From a virus: 56,404 bases of DNA. The position numbers and the translations under genes are program-made. Positions 15,689-23,181 of the stretch are shown here, piece after piece (the first letter of the stretch is position 1; each line of letters begins with the position of its first letter). The notes beneath the pieces were generated by a model. That model saw only the letters and a program-made list of their open reading frames with translations, did not search any database and was not told where the DNA came from. Where the stretch lies: positions 1-56,404 of the IMG/VR virus record IMGVR_UViG_3300043313_001319, one strand, 5' to 3'.

Positions 15689-17734
15689 TCATGCGGTGCG
15701 CCCGGCCAGCGCGATGGCCCGCTGGGCCTGGACGCGGGCCATGAGCGCATCGCCGGCCGCGGCCCCCATGGCTCGGGCGTCGGCCTCGGTCGGCGTGCCG
15801 CCCCCGAATACCAGGTTGATCGTAATGCCCCCGAACGCCATGCCTCCGGCTCCGGCTCCGCCCGCGTTTCCGGCGCCGGGCGTGATCGGGCCCACCAGGT
15901 CGTTCAGGGCTGGCATACCGGCCCGCACGCCTTCCTCGATGCCGGCGGGGATCTGGCGCCCTACCTCGTCGCGGAAGACGGTCGAGGGCGAGTGGATGCC
16001 CAGGGCGGCCTTGACCGGGCCGGTCACGAACTCGTTGACGAAGCTGGTGATCTTGCCCCAGAGCCAGCCGCCCATGCCCTTGATGCCATCCCACAGGCCG
16101 GTGATCAGGTCACGGCCTTTCTGGACCAGCAGCGCGCCGAAGTTGCCGAGGGCCTCGAGGATGCGATCGGGCAGCGCCTTGAACCAGAGAACCAGGTTGA
16201 TCACGAAGAGCGCGATGTCCGCGATGAACTCGCGCAGCTTCAGGCCCATCATCGCGCCGAAGCCGAAGATGGCTTTGGCCGCGTTGACCGCGAACTCGGA
16301 CACGGCCTGCCAGGCCTTGGCGAAGGCGCCGCCGATGGCCGCGCCGACCTCGGTCCAGTTGATCATGGCGAGGGCTTTGCCGACCTCGCCGATGGCCTTC
16401 GCCATGTAGTTCAAGACCGGCGTCAGCGGCACCAGGACTGCGGCCAGCAGTTTGATGATGGGGATGGCCAGCAGGGCGAGCACGCCGATGAACTCGGCCA
16501 GCACGGGCAGCACCGGCGCCAGGGCGACGACCAGTTGGCCAATGGCCTCGCCGAGGGGGATCAGTGCCGGCCCGATGGCGTCGAGGACGGGCCCCAGGGC
16601 GTCAAGAATCGGGTTCAGGATCGGCACGATGGCCGTGATGAGCTTGCCCAGAATCGGCAGGATGGCCGACAGCGCCCCGCCGAGGCTCGGCGCCAGCTGG
16701 CCGATGGCCGACCCGATGACCGGCGTGAGCTCGGCCAGCGCCGACTTGATCTCTGGGATGACCGGCTGGAAGGCCCCGGTCAGCGCGATCGAGATGGTGT
16801 CCTTGAACGTGGAGAAGACGCCGGTCAGGGTCTGGGCCTGGGCGGCCATGGCCCCGGCTGCACCGGGGAAGGCGGCCATCCCCTTCAGCAGGGCGTTGAT
16901 GCCGGTCTGGGCGTCGACGCCACCGGCAGTGATCAGGTCGAGCGTGTCGGCGACGGACAGGCCGAGCTGGCTGGCAATGGCCGCGTTGGCGTTGAAACCA
17001 GGCAGGGCCTCGGCCAGTTGCATGATCTCTTCTTGGCTGAGCTTGCCCTTCGACTGCATCTGCGACAGCGCGCGGACCACGCTGTCGACGGACTCCTGCG
17101 TGCCGCCCAGGACGCTGACCAGGTCGCCGATGGTGGTGAGCATCGGGATGACGGCTTCGCGGGTCTGACCCATGGTCTGGGCCAGGACGAGCAGGCGCCG
17201 AGCAGCGTCGGACACGCCGGCGAACTCGAACGGCGTAGTCGCGGCGAACTGCTGCAGGTCGGTCAGGAACGACTTGGCTTCTTCGGCCGACCCCAACAGC
17301 GCCTGCATGCCGATGGTGGTCTGCTCGAGGTCGGCCGCGGCCTTCAGTCCGAAGCCGGTGATGGCGGCGAGGCCGGCCGCGGCCCCGACGGCCACCCCCG
17401 CCAGGCCGACCTTGATGAGCGACAGCGCCCCGCCGAACTTGCTCGACATGCCGCCGGCGGCCAGGCCGGCGCTGGCGTCGATCTCGGCGAACTCGCGTTT
17501 GGCCACCGTCGAGGTTTCGCGGAAGGCGTCTTCGGCCCTCTCGCCGCCGCGCTGGAACGCCGCCCCTACCTCGCGGCCAGACTGCCCGGCCGAGTCTTCG
17601 ATGCGGGCGAACGCCTGGGCCACCGCGGTCTGGACACCGCGCAGGGCCGAGTCGAGGCCGGTCTTGAGTTGGCGCGCGAAGTCGCTGAAGTCGGGAACGA
17701 TCTCGACTTCAGCGACGTCGATCGGCTGACCCAT
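15689..17734 (-). CDS. Tape measure protein
   Basis: The 681-residue protein is mostly helical and Ala/Leu/Ile-rich with several hydrophobic stretches (VGLAGVAVGAAAGLAA, VLALLAIPIIKLLAAVLVPL). A tape-measure TMP_3-like N-terminal region has LEQTTIGMQALLGSAEEAKSF and LSQEEIMQLAEALPGF. The C terminus has LGIHSPSTVFRDEVGRQIPAG, a very common tape-measure motif. It sets tail length and is ejected with the DNA. I prefer ATG 17734 over GTG 17740 because GGGGG lies seven bases before it. It follows the tail chaperones, as expected. Confidence 0.93.
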   Translation of the reverse strand: MGQPIDVAEVEIVPDFSDFARQLKTGLDSALRGVQTAVAQAFARIEDSAGQSGREVGAAFQRGGERAEDAFRETSTVAKREFAEIDASAGLAAGGMSSKFGGALSLIKVGLAGVAVGAAAGLAAITGFGLKAAADLEQTTIGMQALLGSAEEAKSFLTDLQQFAATTPFEFAGVSDAARRLLVLAQTMGQTREAVIPMLTTIGDLVSVLGGTQESVDSVVRALSQMQSKGKLSQEEIMQLAEALPGFNANAAIASQLGLSVADTLDLITAGGVDAQTGINALLKGMAAFPGAAGAMAAQAQTLTGVFSTFKDTISIALTGAFQPVIPEIKSALAELTPVIGSAIGQLAPSLGGALSAILPILGKLITAIVPILNPILDALGPVLDAIGPALIPLGEAIGQLVVALAPVLPVLAEFIGVLALLAIPIIKLLAAVLVPLTPVLNYMAKAIGEVGKALAMINWTEVGAAIGGAFAKAWQAVSEFAVNAAKAIFGFGAMMGLKLREFIADIALFVINLVLWFKALPDRILEALGNFGALLVQKGRDLITGLWDGIKGMGGWLWGKITSFVNEFVTGPVKAALGIHSPSTVFRDEVGRQIPAGIEEGVRAGMPALNDLVGPITPGAGNAGGAGAGGMAFGGITINLVFGGGTPTEADARAMGAAAGDALMARVQAQRAIALAGRTA

Positions 17735-17752
17735 GGCCACCCCCGTGGCGGT

Positions 17753-18471
17753 CTACTGCGTTGGCGCCGGGGCCGGTCCGTTGCGGAACCGCTCCATGCG
17801 TTCGATGTCGGCTTTGCGCATCCTGGTCCACGGCGGTGGGCGCAGGCGCGGCGGTGGCGGTGGCGCGTCGCTGGACAACATGGCCTTCCAGGTGCCCAGC
17901 TCGCCGGTTACGAGTCGGCTGATGGCTTCATGTTTCTCCGGGACTGTGTGCAGCAGCAGGTAGTGGTGGACGAGGTCGAGCCAGTCGGGAACGCTCAGGG
18001 CGTGCTGATCGATTCGATTGGCGACGCACCATCCGTTGAAGACGTGTCCTCGCTGGTGCTGTTCATCTGCCCGTCCGTCGACCCATCTGGCGAGGGCGAG
18101 GACGGCACCGTAGGGCGGAGACCGTAGCGCTCCATCAGGTAGTAAAAGGCGGGGATGGCCTGGGCCATGAGGTCGATCGGCTGGGTGGCCTCGTCGCTGC
18201 CGTCGGCCCAGAGCCGCGCCTTGAACCGCTGACCGGACGCGCCGGGCATGAGTGCGGTCATGATGTCGCCCAGGGCCTCGAGCGCCTTGGTGACGCTGTC
18301 GGCGTCGGTGAGCGTGCTGACGTCGCCGAGCGCGGTGGCCTGAGCGGCGAGGCGCTTGAGTGTGATCGGCGAGAGCAGTGCCGGAGCGCTGAACAGGTCG
18401 TCGTCGATTCGGAACTGGTGGGGCTCGCGATGGATGGTGAAGTCGGGCACCGCTGCATCGGGTTGGGTCAT
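17753..18471 (-). CDS. Tail assembly chaperone G-T fusion (predicted -1 frameshift)
   Basis: A second frame, -1 relative to the gene at 17995-18471, stays open to 17753 and encodes a C-terminal extension from about 18130: LARWVDGRADE, then VPDWLDLVHHYLLL and a Pro-rich tail ending just before the tape measure gene. This matches the T part of the G/GT chaperone pair, which is made by programmed frameshifting in most siphoviruses and binds the tape measure protein. I find no canonical slippery heptamer in the overlap (17995-18130), so the slip site is unresolved. Coordinates cover the expected fused product. Confidence 0.7.
17995..18471 (-). CDS. Tail assembly chaperone G
   Basis: The 158-residue protein starts at ATG 18471. 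Its helical core includes SPITLKRLAAQATAL, ADSVTKALEALGDIMTALM and the segment IPAFYYLMERYGLRP, typical of actinophage tail chaperones. The C terminus turns into a Ser/Pro/Asp/Thr-rich tail, as expected where translation normally continues past the frameshift site. It lies immediately before the tape measure gene. Confidence 0.8.
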   Translation of the reverse strand: MTQPDAAVPDFTIHREPHQFRIDDDLFSAPALLSPITLKRLAAQATALGDVSTLTDADSVTKALEALGDIMTALMPGASGQRFKARLWADGSDEATQPIDLMAQAIPAFYYLMERYGLRPTVPSSPSPDGSTDGQMNSTSEDTSSTDGASPIESISTP

Positions 18472-18480
18472 GGCATGAGT

Positions 18481-18660
18481 CTAGATCGCGACGACCTCGC
18501 GTGATAGCGACGCTTCGGGCAGGGCGTAGGCCGCGGCCCGGGCCGGCGTGCCCGGCAGGAACATGGCGCCGGCCAGCCACCGCCAGGGTGCGACGTGACG
18601 CAGCGACCAGCGATAGGCGAAGGCGTATTCGCGGACGAAGGCCCGGCCGAACTGTCTCAT
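18481..18660 (-). CDS. Small basic/aromatic protein (59 aa), leaderless
   Basis: The frame MRQFGRAFVREYAFAYRW is rich in Arg, Ala and aromatic residues, with a moderately hydrophobic middle (APWRWLAGAMFLPG). ATG 18660 lies seven bases after TAGATT (18668-18673) of the divergent promoter region at 18668-18710. It ends nine bases before the chaperone start, so it leads the chaperone/tape-measure transcript from this promoter. I recognise no family; a membrane-associated peptide is possible. Confidence 0.55.
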   Translation of the reverse strand: MRQFGRAFVREYAFAYRWSLRHVAPWRWLAGAMFLPGTPARAAAYALPEASLSREVVAI

Positions 18661-18667
18661 GCCGCTG

Positions 18668-18710
18668 AATCTACACCACTTGACAAGTCACTAGGTTTCG
18701 CCGCTACGAT
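18668..18710. promoter_or_regulatory. Divergent leaderless promoter region with operator
   Basis: On the + strand TTGACA (18680-18685), a 19-base spacer and TACGAT (18705-18710) precede ATG 18717. On the minus strand TAGATT (18668-18673) precedes ATG 18660 by seven bases. The shared element ACTTGACAAGTCACTAGG lies between. A single bound repressor could block both directions. Confidence 0.68.
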
Positions 18711-18716
18711 GCGTGC

Positions 18717-18842
18717 ATGCCGAAGGACCGACCACCACCCCAGCCGGCGCCGCCGAAGCCCCAGGGCCCGGCCGGCCCCCGACCCTGGCCCGGACCGAAT
18801 CCTGGCAAAGTGCCGGCGCCGCCACCGACCAAGCCCCGCTGA
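18717..18842 (+). CDS. Proline-rich peptide (41 aa), leaderless
   Basis: ATG 18717 follows TACGAT after six bases. The product MPKDRPPPQPAPPKPQG continues as a Pro-rich, basic peptide of 41 residues. An overlapping GTG frame at 18713 continues through to the next gene, but the ATG frame fits the promoter distance better. It begins a four-gene + strand insert inside the leftward virion operon. Pro-rich peptides of this kind can be SH3 or polymerase-binding ligands, but no function is assigned. Confidence 0.45.
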   Translation: MPKDRPPPQPAPPKPQGPAGPRPWPGPNPGKVPAPPPTKPR

Positions 18843-18874
18843 CCTCGACTCAACTCGACCTCGAAGGAACGACG

Positions 18875-19054
18875 ATGCCACGACCGAAGAGCGGCCCCGC
18901 CGGGAACCAGGACAACGACAAGCGCGGCCGCGACATCCCGACCGGTGGCCGGACGAGCGGGTCGAAGCCCAGCGGCTCCGGGGGCGGAGACAGCCAGACC
19001 GAGCGCCACACCGGCGAGTCCGACACCGACGGCTACGGCGTCGGCAAGCGATGA
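18875..19054 (+). CDS. Small hydrophilic protein (59 aa)
   Basis: ATG 18875 has a good AAGGAACG ribosome site. The 59 residues are almost entirely Gly, Ser, Asp, Arg and Lys (SGSKPSGSGGGDSQTER), predicted disordered. Its stop overlaps the next ATG (cgATGA). Family unknown. Confidence 0.55.
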   Translation: MPRPKSGPAGNQDNDKRGRDIPTGGRTSGSKPSGSGGGDSQTERHTGESDTDGYGVGKR

Positions 19055-19290
19055 CCGCCACCGTCACCACGATCAGCCCGGGCGCCCTCGCTCCCACGTG
19101 CGGCGCCCGGGCGTACGACTGCCACTGCGGGCTGGCCGGCGACCATCTGCCGATGCGCCCGCACGAGTGCACTGTGCCGGGGTGCTTCGCGTCCTGGACC
19201 GGCGACCCGGCCAACTACACATTTCGTCCGGTCACCCTGCCGACGTGGCCGCTGGTGCCGCTGCGCCCGTTCCTGACCCTCGTCCGATAG
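19051..19290 (+). CDS. Cys/His-rich small protein (79 aa)
   Basis: ATG 19051 overlaps the previous stop by four bases. The 79 residues hold five cysteines in the first half (CGARAYDCHCG, then HECTVPGC) with two histidines between, a likely zinc-binding arrangement, and then a Trp/Pro-rich tail. A phage-encoded zinc-ribbon-like protein is the best description; no family is recognised. Confidence 0.6.
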   Translation: MTATVTTISPGALAPTCGARAYDCHCGLAGDHLPMRPHECTVPGCFASWTGDPANYTFRPVTLPTWPLVPLRPFLTLVR

Positions 19291-19304
19291 GAGAAACCAC
19301 CACC

Positions 19305-19415
19305 ATGGCCGATCCGACCGAAGCCGAGCGCGCAGCGGCCGCGAAGGCCGCCGAAGACGCGCGTCGAGAGGCCGAACGCCGCAAGATCGACGACGCCACG
19401 CGGCGCGGTCGGTAG
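19305..19415 (+). CDS. Charged helical peptide (36 aa)
   Basis: ATG 19305 follows ATAGGAGAAACC, a clear ribosome site beginning in the previous stop codon region. The peptide is a single amphipathic helix of Ala, Glu and Arg (EAERAAAAKAAEDARRE). It ends facing the leftward tail gene at 19423. It could be a small regulator or an assembly peptide; the function is unknown. Confidence 0.5.
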   Translation: MADPTEAERAAAAKAAEDARREAERRKIDDATRRGR

Positions 19416-19422
19416 CGCGCAT

Positions 19423-19857
19423 TCAGCCTCGGGCGGCGGACAGGGCATTGGCCAGAAACGCGTTTCCGCGCATGCCTTTGACCTGTTTGGCGTAGACGTA
19501 GCGGCCCCGGCCGCCCGGGCGGAAGCGCAGGAACTTCCGCCGCTTCGGCTTGATCACGCGGTGGGCCGGACCGTACAGGCCCGTGCCGTCGTGGACCCAG
19601 CGGGCATAGAACACGTTGGTCCCCACGACGGCCACGGGCCGACCTTGGCGTAGAACCAGCTGCGTGTTGATGGACGAGCGCAGCCGGCCCGTGTCGATGC
19701 GCTTGGGCCCGTCGATGCCGCCCAGGTTGCGCTTGGCCTGGGTCTCGACGAGCAGGCCGCGGCGCAGCATGTCCTGTGCCACCCCACCCTGCGGGGATGA
19801 GACGAGGTTGCGAACGGCGGTCAGGTCGAGTCGGTGAGTGATGCGCACCTGAGCCAT
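19423..19857 (-). CDS. HK97 gp10-like neck/tail component
   Basis: The 144-residue protein has the HK97-gp10-type pattern: an N-terminal helix, VETQAKRNLGG, then DTGRLRSSI (the diagnostic D-TGxLRxSI motif), VVGTNVFYARWVHDGTG and a basic C terminus. In phages of this kind this protein lies between head-tail connectors and tail tube genes and helps join the tail. A divergent + strand methyltransferase begins 17 bases upstream, separating it from the connector gene at 21161. Confidence 0.85.
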   Translation of the reverse strand: MAQVRITHRLDLTAVRNLVSSPQGGVAQDMLRRGLLVETQAKRNLGGIDGPKRIDTGRLRSSINTQLVLRQGRPVAVVGTNVFYARWVHDGTGLYGPAHRVIKPKRRKFLRFRPGGRGRYVYAKQVKGMRGNAFLANALSAARG

Positions 19858-19874
19858 AACGAGAGGATCCCACG

Positions 19875-21164
19875 ATGTCAGTCACCCTGATCAGAGGCGA
19901 TGCACGCAGTCTTCCGCTGGCCGATGCCAGCGTCGATCTCATCGTCACTAGCCCGCCCTACTTCGCCCTGCGCTCCTACACTGACGGCGGCCAGCACTAC
20001 GCGGGCCAGGTCGGCAGCGAGGCTACGCCGGCCGAGTTCATCGCCGCCCTGATCGCGTGCACCAGAGAGTGGATGCGCGTCCTCAAGCCGTCCGGCTCGA
20101 TCTGGGTTAATCTGGGCGACAAGTACGCGAACGATGCCAAATGGGGCGGGAGTACGGGGGGAAAGCACGCTCCGGGGCTGCATGGTGCGACGGGCATCGG
20201 CCGAACCAAGATGAAGACCGGCATACCGGCCAAGTCATTGATGCTGCTGCCCGAGCGGTACCGCATCGCAGCCGTCGATGATCTTGGCCTGATCGCGCGG
20301 GCCGTGCTGATCTGGTCGAAGCCCAACGGCCTGCCCGAGTCGGTCACCGACCGCGTTCGACGCAGCCATGAAGACTGGGTGCACCTGACCAAACAGCCGC
20401 GCTACTTCGCCGCGGTCGACGAAATCCGCGAGACCTACGCACCGAAAACTGCGGCTCGGTACCGAGCCGGCTACGGCACTCCGGCCGCCGCCATCGTGGC
20501 CGGCCAGACTCGCAACGGAGTTCTGCGCCACGATGGCGGCGGCCCGCCCGGTGTCAACCCGCTCGGCAAGTTGCCCGGGTCGGTGTGGGAGGTGGCCAGC
20601 CAGCCCCTGTCCGTGCCGAAGGAACTCGGCGTCGATCACTTCGCGGCGTTCCCGATGGAGTGGCCACGGCGGCTCATCCTGGGCTGGTCGCCCTCTGGCA
20701 TCTGCGTTGAATGCGGCGAAGGTCGACGGCCGTTGGCACGCCGTGATCCGATCGACCCGCAGCACTTGGCATCCAACTCGCGGCAAAACACTCACGAACG
20801 GCTGTCCATTCGTGGCGTGTCCGCGTCGAGCATCCTGCGCACAGGGCTGCAATCTGGTCAGTCACCTGCGACTCACATCACCGGCTATGCGTGCGACTGC
20901 GCCGAGCCGACTGCGGCGACTCGTCCCGCGGCGGTTCTCGACCCGTTCGGCGGGACCGGTACGACGGCTATGGTGGCCGAGGCGCTCGGGCGGCGCGGCA
21001 TCTCCGTCGACATGTCCGCCGACTACTGTCGGCTGGCGCAGTGGCGCACCACCGATCCGAAGCAGATGGAGCGCGCATCTCGTCCGGCGAAGCCGCGCCC
21101 AGCCGCCGCGGTTGAGCCCGTGCCGCACACCGCGTCAGACTGGCTCGCGCACTTCGGGCTCTAA
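19875..21164 (+). CDS. DNA methyltransferase (class beta, N4-C/N6-A)
   Basis: The enzyme is 429 residues. The catalytic motif IV is TSPPYFALRSY at residues 29-39 (SPPY type), before DPFGGTGTTAMVAEALGRRG (SAM-binding motif I, near residues 350-369), the order of class beta enzymes. A four-Cys segment (CVECGEG and later YACDCAEP) is often seen between these motifs in actinophage enzymes. The target sequence is unknown. It has a ribosome site (AGAGGA) and lies alone on the + strand inside the leftward virion block, with its end overlapping the connector stop by four bases. No restriction partner is adjacent. Confidence 0.9.
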   Translation: MSVTLIRGDARSLPLADASVDLIVTSPPYFALRSYTDGGQHYAGQVGSEATPAEFIAALIACTREWMRVLKPSGSIWVNLGDKYANDAKWGGSTGGKHAPGLHGATGIGRTKMKTGIPAKSLMLLPERYRIAAVDDLGLIARAVLIWSKPNGLPESVTDRVRRSHEDWVHLTKQPRYFAAVDEIRETYAPKTAARYRAGYGTPAAAIVAGQTRNGVLRHDGGGPPGVNPLGKLPGSVWEVASQPLSVPKELGVDHFAAFPMEWPRRLILGWSPSGICVECGEGRRPLARRDPIDPQHLASNSRQNTHERLSIRGVSASSILRTGLQSGQSPATHITGYACDCAEPTAATRPAAVLDPFGGTGTTAMVAEALGRRGISVDMSADYCRLAQWRTTDPKQMERASRPAKPRPAAAVEPVPHTASDWLAHFGL

Positions 21165-22222
21165 TTCGGGCAGAGGCAGGACTGCACGCCGACGAAGAAC
21201 TCAGTCTCGACCCCGGCGCAGCCGCCGAGTTCGCCGACCGTCGTCGACCCGCCGATGACCCACTCCGACACCCAGGACGGGTTGGCCAAATTCGCCGCGC
21301 TCAGACAGCAGGCGATGGCCTGGCGGACGGCGGTCCGATCGTTCTCCAGCGTGACCGCGGCGGCCAGCTCGGCGGAACATGTCGGCGGAGCCCCGTCCTG
21401 GGCCATGGCCGGCACGCAGCGGGTCACCGACACGACGGCGCGGACGATCTCGTAGCGGTGGTTGCACTTACGCCACGACGCGTTGAGCGGCTGCGGGAAC
21501 CGCTCCGACCCGTAGACCTCGCGGATGGCCAGAGCCACCTGGCCCGGGTGAGAGCATGCCGCGCTGGGCACGCACGGGCCGCAGTTGTCCCACGGAATGG
21601 CCTGGGTGGGCAGCAGCAGGCACTGACGGCACGGCGCGCCGGCGGGCGTCTGCTCGAGCGCCTCGATGACGCAGTTGCCGACCCCGGTCACGACGTTGAT
21701 GAAGCCCGGCGCGGTCAGGTTGATGAAGAAACCCTCGGTCGGCGGGCAGGGCTCGCACGGCTCGGTGGCGGTGAAGTTGACGTCGACCGCGTACGCGTCC
21801 TGGAAGAAGTTGGCCGGGAACTGCAGCGCGCCGGCGGCCTGGACCCGGCCGCCCTGATTCATCACGGTGAACGGGGAGTTGTAGACGTAGACGTCGTTGA
21901 CCGCGTTGGGATACCAGGCGATGCGGTTGTTCTGGTAGCAGGCCGCGGTGTAGATCGTGCCGGGCGTGAGGCTGACCGAGGCGGCCAGCGGGATGAGCGA
22001 CCACGCACCGGCGGGCAGGCCTGCGGTGGCCGGCGCGGTGGCGAGCAGGGCCTGGGTCTGGGTGTCGTAGAGCCCGGGCGTGACGGCGGCGGCCGACCCG
22101 GTGGGCTGGTACCACCAGATGCCGTCGACGTCGCCGGTGGTGTTGACGGTGAAGTCGAAGCCGGTGACGCCGCCGAAGTTGCCCTCGTTGGGCGGGATGG
22201 CGCCGGCGAATACGGTGCTCAT
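21161..22222 (-). CDS. Head-tail connector with N-terminal DUF4082-like domain
   Basis: The protein is 353 residues. Residues 1-150 show a DUF4082-like beta-sandwich pattern (DGIWWYQPTGSAA, GLYDTQTQALLATA, LTPGTIYTAACYQNNRI), a decoration domain also found in bacterial surface proteins. After a CEPCPP linker the C-terminal 200 residues (LNASWRKCNHRYEIVRAVV and many cysteines) look like an actinophage head-tail connector of the portal-to-neck region. The position between adaptor and neck gene agrees. Cys content is unusually high. Confidence 0.6.
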   Translation of the reverse strand: MSTVFAGAIPPNEGNFGGVTGFDFTVNTTGDVDGIWWYQPTGSAAAVTPGLYDTQTQALLATAPATAGLPAGAWSLIPLAASVSLTPGTIYTAACYQNNRIAWYPNAVNDVYVYNSPFTVMNQGGRVQAAGALQFPANFFQDAYAVDVNFTATEPCEPCPPTEGFFINLTAPGFINVVTGVGNCVIEALEQTPAGAPCRQCLLLPTQAIPWDNCGPCVPSAACSHPGQVALAIREVYGSERFPQPLNASWRKCNHRYEIVRAVVSVTRCVPAMAQDGAPPTCSAELAAAVTLENDRTAVRQAIACCLSAANLANPSWVSEWVIGGSTTVGELGGCAGVETEFFVGVQSCLCPN

Positions 22223-22229
22223 CGCGGCA

Positions 22230-23072
22230 TCACGGCCAGGTGGTGCGTCGGTTGGTTGACCCGTCGACGTCGTAGACCTGCGGCCGGGCGGTCAGTCCGT
22301 GCGGGTTGTACGTCGAGATGAACAGGTCAGCGTTGTAGAGCCCCAGCAGCTTGCGGTCGAGCAGGTCGTAGATGGTCGGGAAGTCGATGGTGATGCCCTG
22401 GCGCGTGACGCTGGTGGCGTTGCGCGGGATGGCGCAGGCCTCCCCCAGGCATGACCGCATGATCTCCATGGCGAGTTCGCCGACGGCCATCTTGCCGATG
22501 GTCGGCACTTCCTCGCCGACCGATACGGTCACCGACCACGTGTTGTCGGCCGTGTCAGGAAGCGTCATGTCCTGACAGATAGGCCAGGTGAAGCCGCCCA
22601 GGCGCACCAGCTCGCGGTAGTTGTCGACGCGGTAGCCGGTGACGGGCAGGGTCTGTCCGTTGATCTTCACCGACACGACGTCGGCCACCGGCGACGGCAG
22701 TAGCGCGATCGACATCTCCGTGCACGAGCAAGTACCCGAGCAGCCGCCGCAGGTCAGGTTGTACCAGGCCCCGTTGATGAGCGCCGGCCGCGGCCCGCCA
22801 CCACCGCCGAGCCCGAAACCGCCCTGCCACCAGCCGCCGGACCAACCGCCGAGGCCCCAGCCGCCGCCCCACGAGTCGTCCTGGCAGTCTTCGCGGCAGG
22901 GCCGGACAGTGAACTGGCACAGGCCGAACCGCTGGGCGCTGCGCTGGTACAGGATCTCCGTGGCCGCCGCCAGCGCGGCCCCGCTGACCGCTTCGGAGCC
23001 CTGCAGGCTGGCGCAGTTCCAGATCGGCTCCCACGACTCGCAGGGACCCATGGTCGGCGTTGGCGTCGTCAT
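22230..23072 (-). CDS. Head-to-tail adaptor with Gly/Trp-rich insert
   Basis: The 280-residue protein starts with a helical adaptor domain (LAAATEILYQRSAQRFG) of the gp6/gp15-like kind. Residues about 66-97 are a Gly/Trp low-complexity stretch (DDSWGGGWGLGGWSGGWW). A beta-rich C-terminal half contains KINGQTLPVTGYRVDNYRE and ends with DVDGSTNRRTTWP. Several CxxC/CSC motifs lie between. Adaptors bind the portal ring; the insert may be exposed on the neck surface. The gene lies eight bases upstream of the connector. Confidence 0.68.
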   Translation of the reverse strand: MTTPTPTMGPCESWEPIWNCASLQGSEAVSGAALAAATEILYQRSAQRFGLCQFTVRPCREDCQDDSWGGGWGLGGWSGGWWQGGFGLGGGGGPRPALINGAWYNLTCGGCSGTCSCTEMSIALLPSPVADVVSVKINGQTLPVTGYRVDNYRELVRLGGFTWPICQDMTLPDTADNTWSVTVSVGEEVPTIGKMAVGELAMEIMRSCLGEACAIPRNATSVTRQGITIDFPTIYDLLDRKLLGLYNADLFISTYNPHGLTARPQVYDVDGSTNRRTTWP

Positions 23073-23093
23073 CGGGCTCCCCTCCCTACAAAT

Positions 23094-23128
23094 CAGGCCG
23101 GCCGCCCCCGTGGGTATCGGCCGGCCTG
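23094..23128 (-). terminator. GC-rich hairpin after the tail tube gene
   Basis: An 11-bp inverted repeat, CAGGCCGGCCG with CGGCCGGCCTG, lies between the stop of the putative tail tube gene (23182) and the adaptor start (23072). On the minus strand it is followed by ATTTGTAG rather than a T run, so it may only attenuate transcription. Confidence 0.5.
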
Positions 23129-23181
23129 AGCCACCACCTAGATCCGTGCTGCAGCTTAGTGGGCTACAGCGTCACTCTAGA

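Noticed and set aside
15992-18127. 711-residue + strand open frame opposite the tape measure gene
   Set aside because: Antisense shadow: its residues (Asp, Gln, Gly, Arg) reflect the complementary codons of a clear tape measure protein; no ribosome site.
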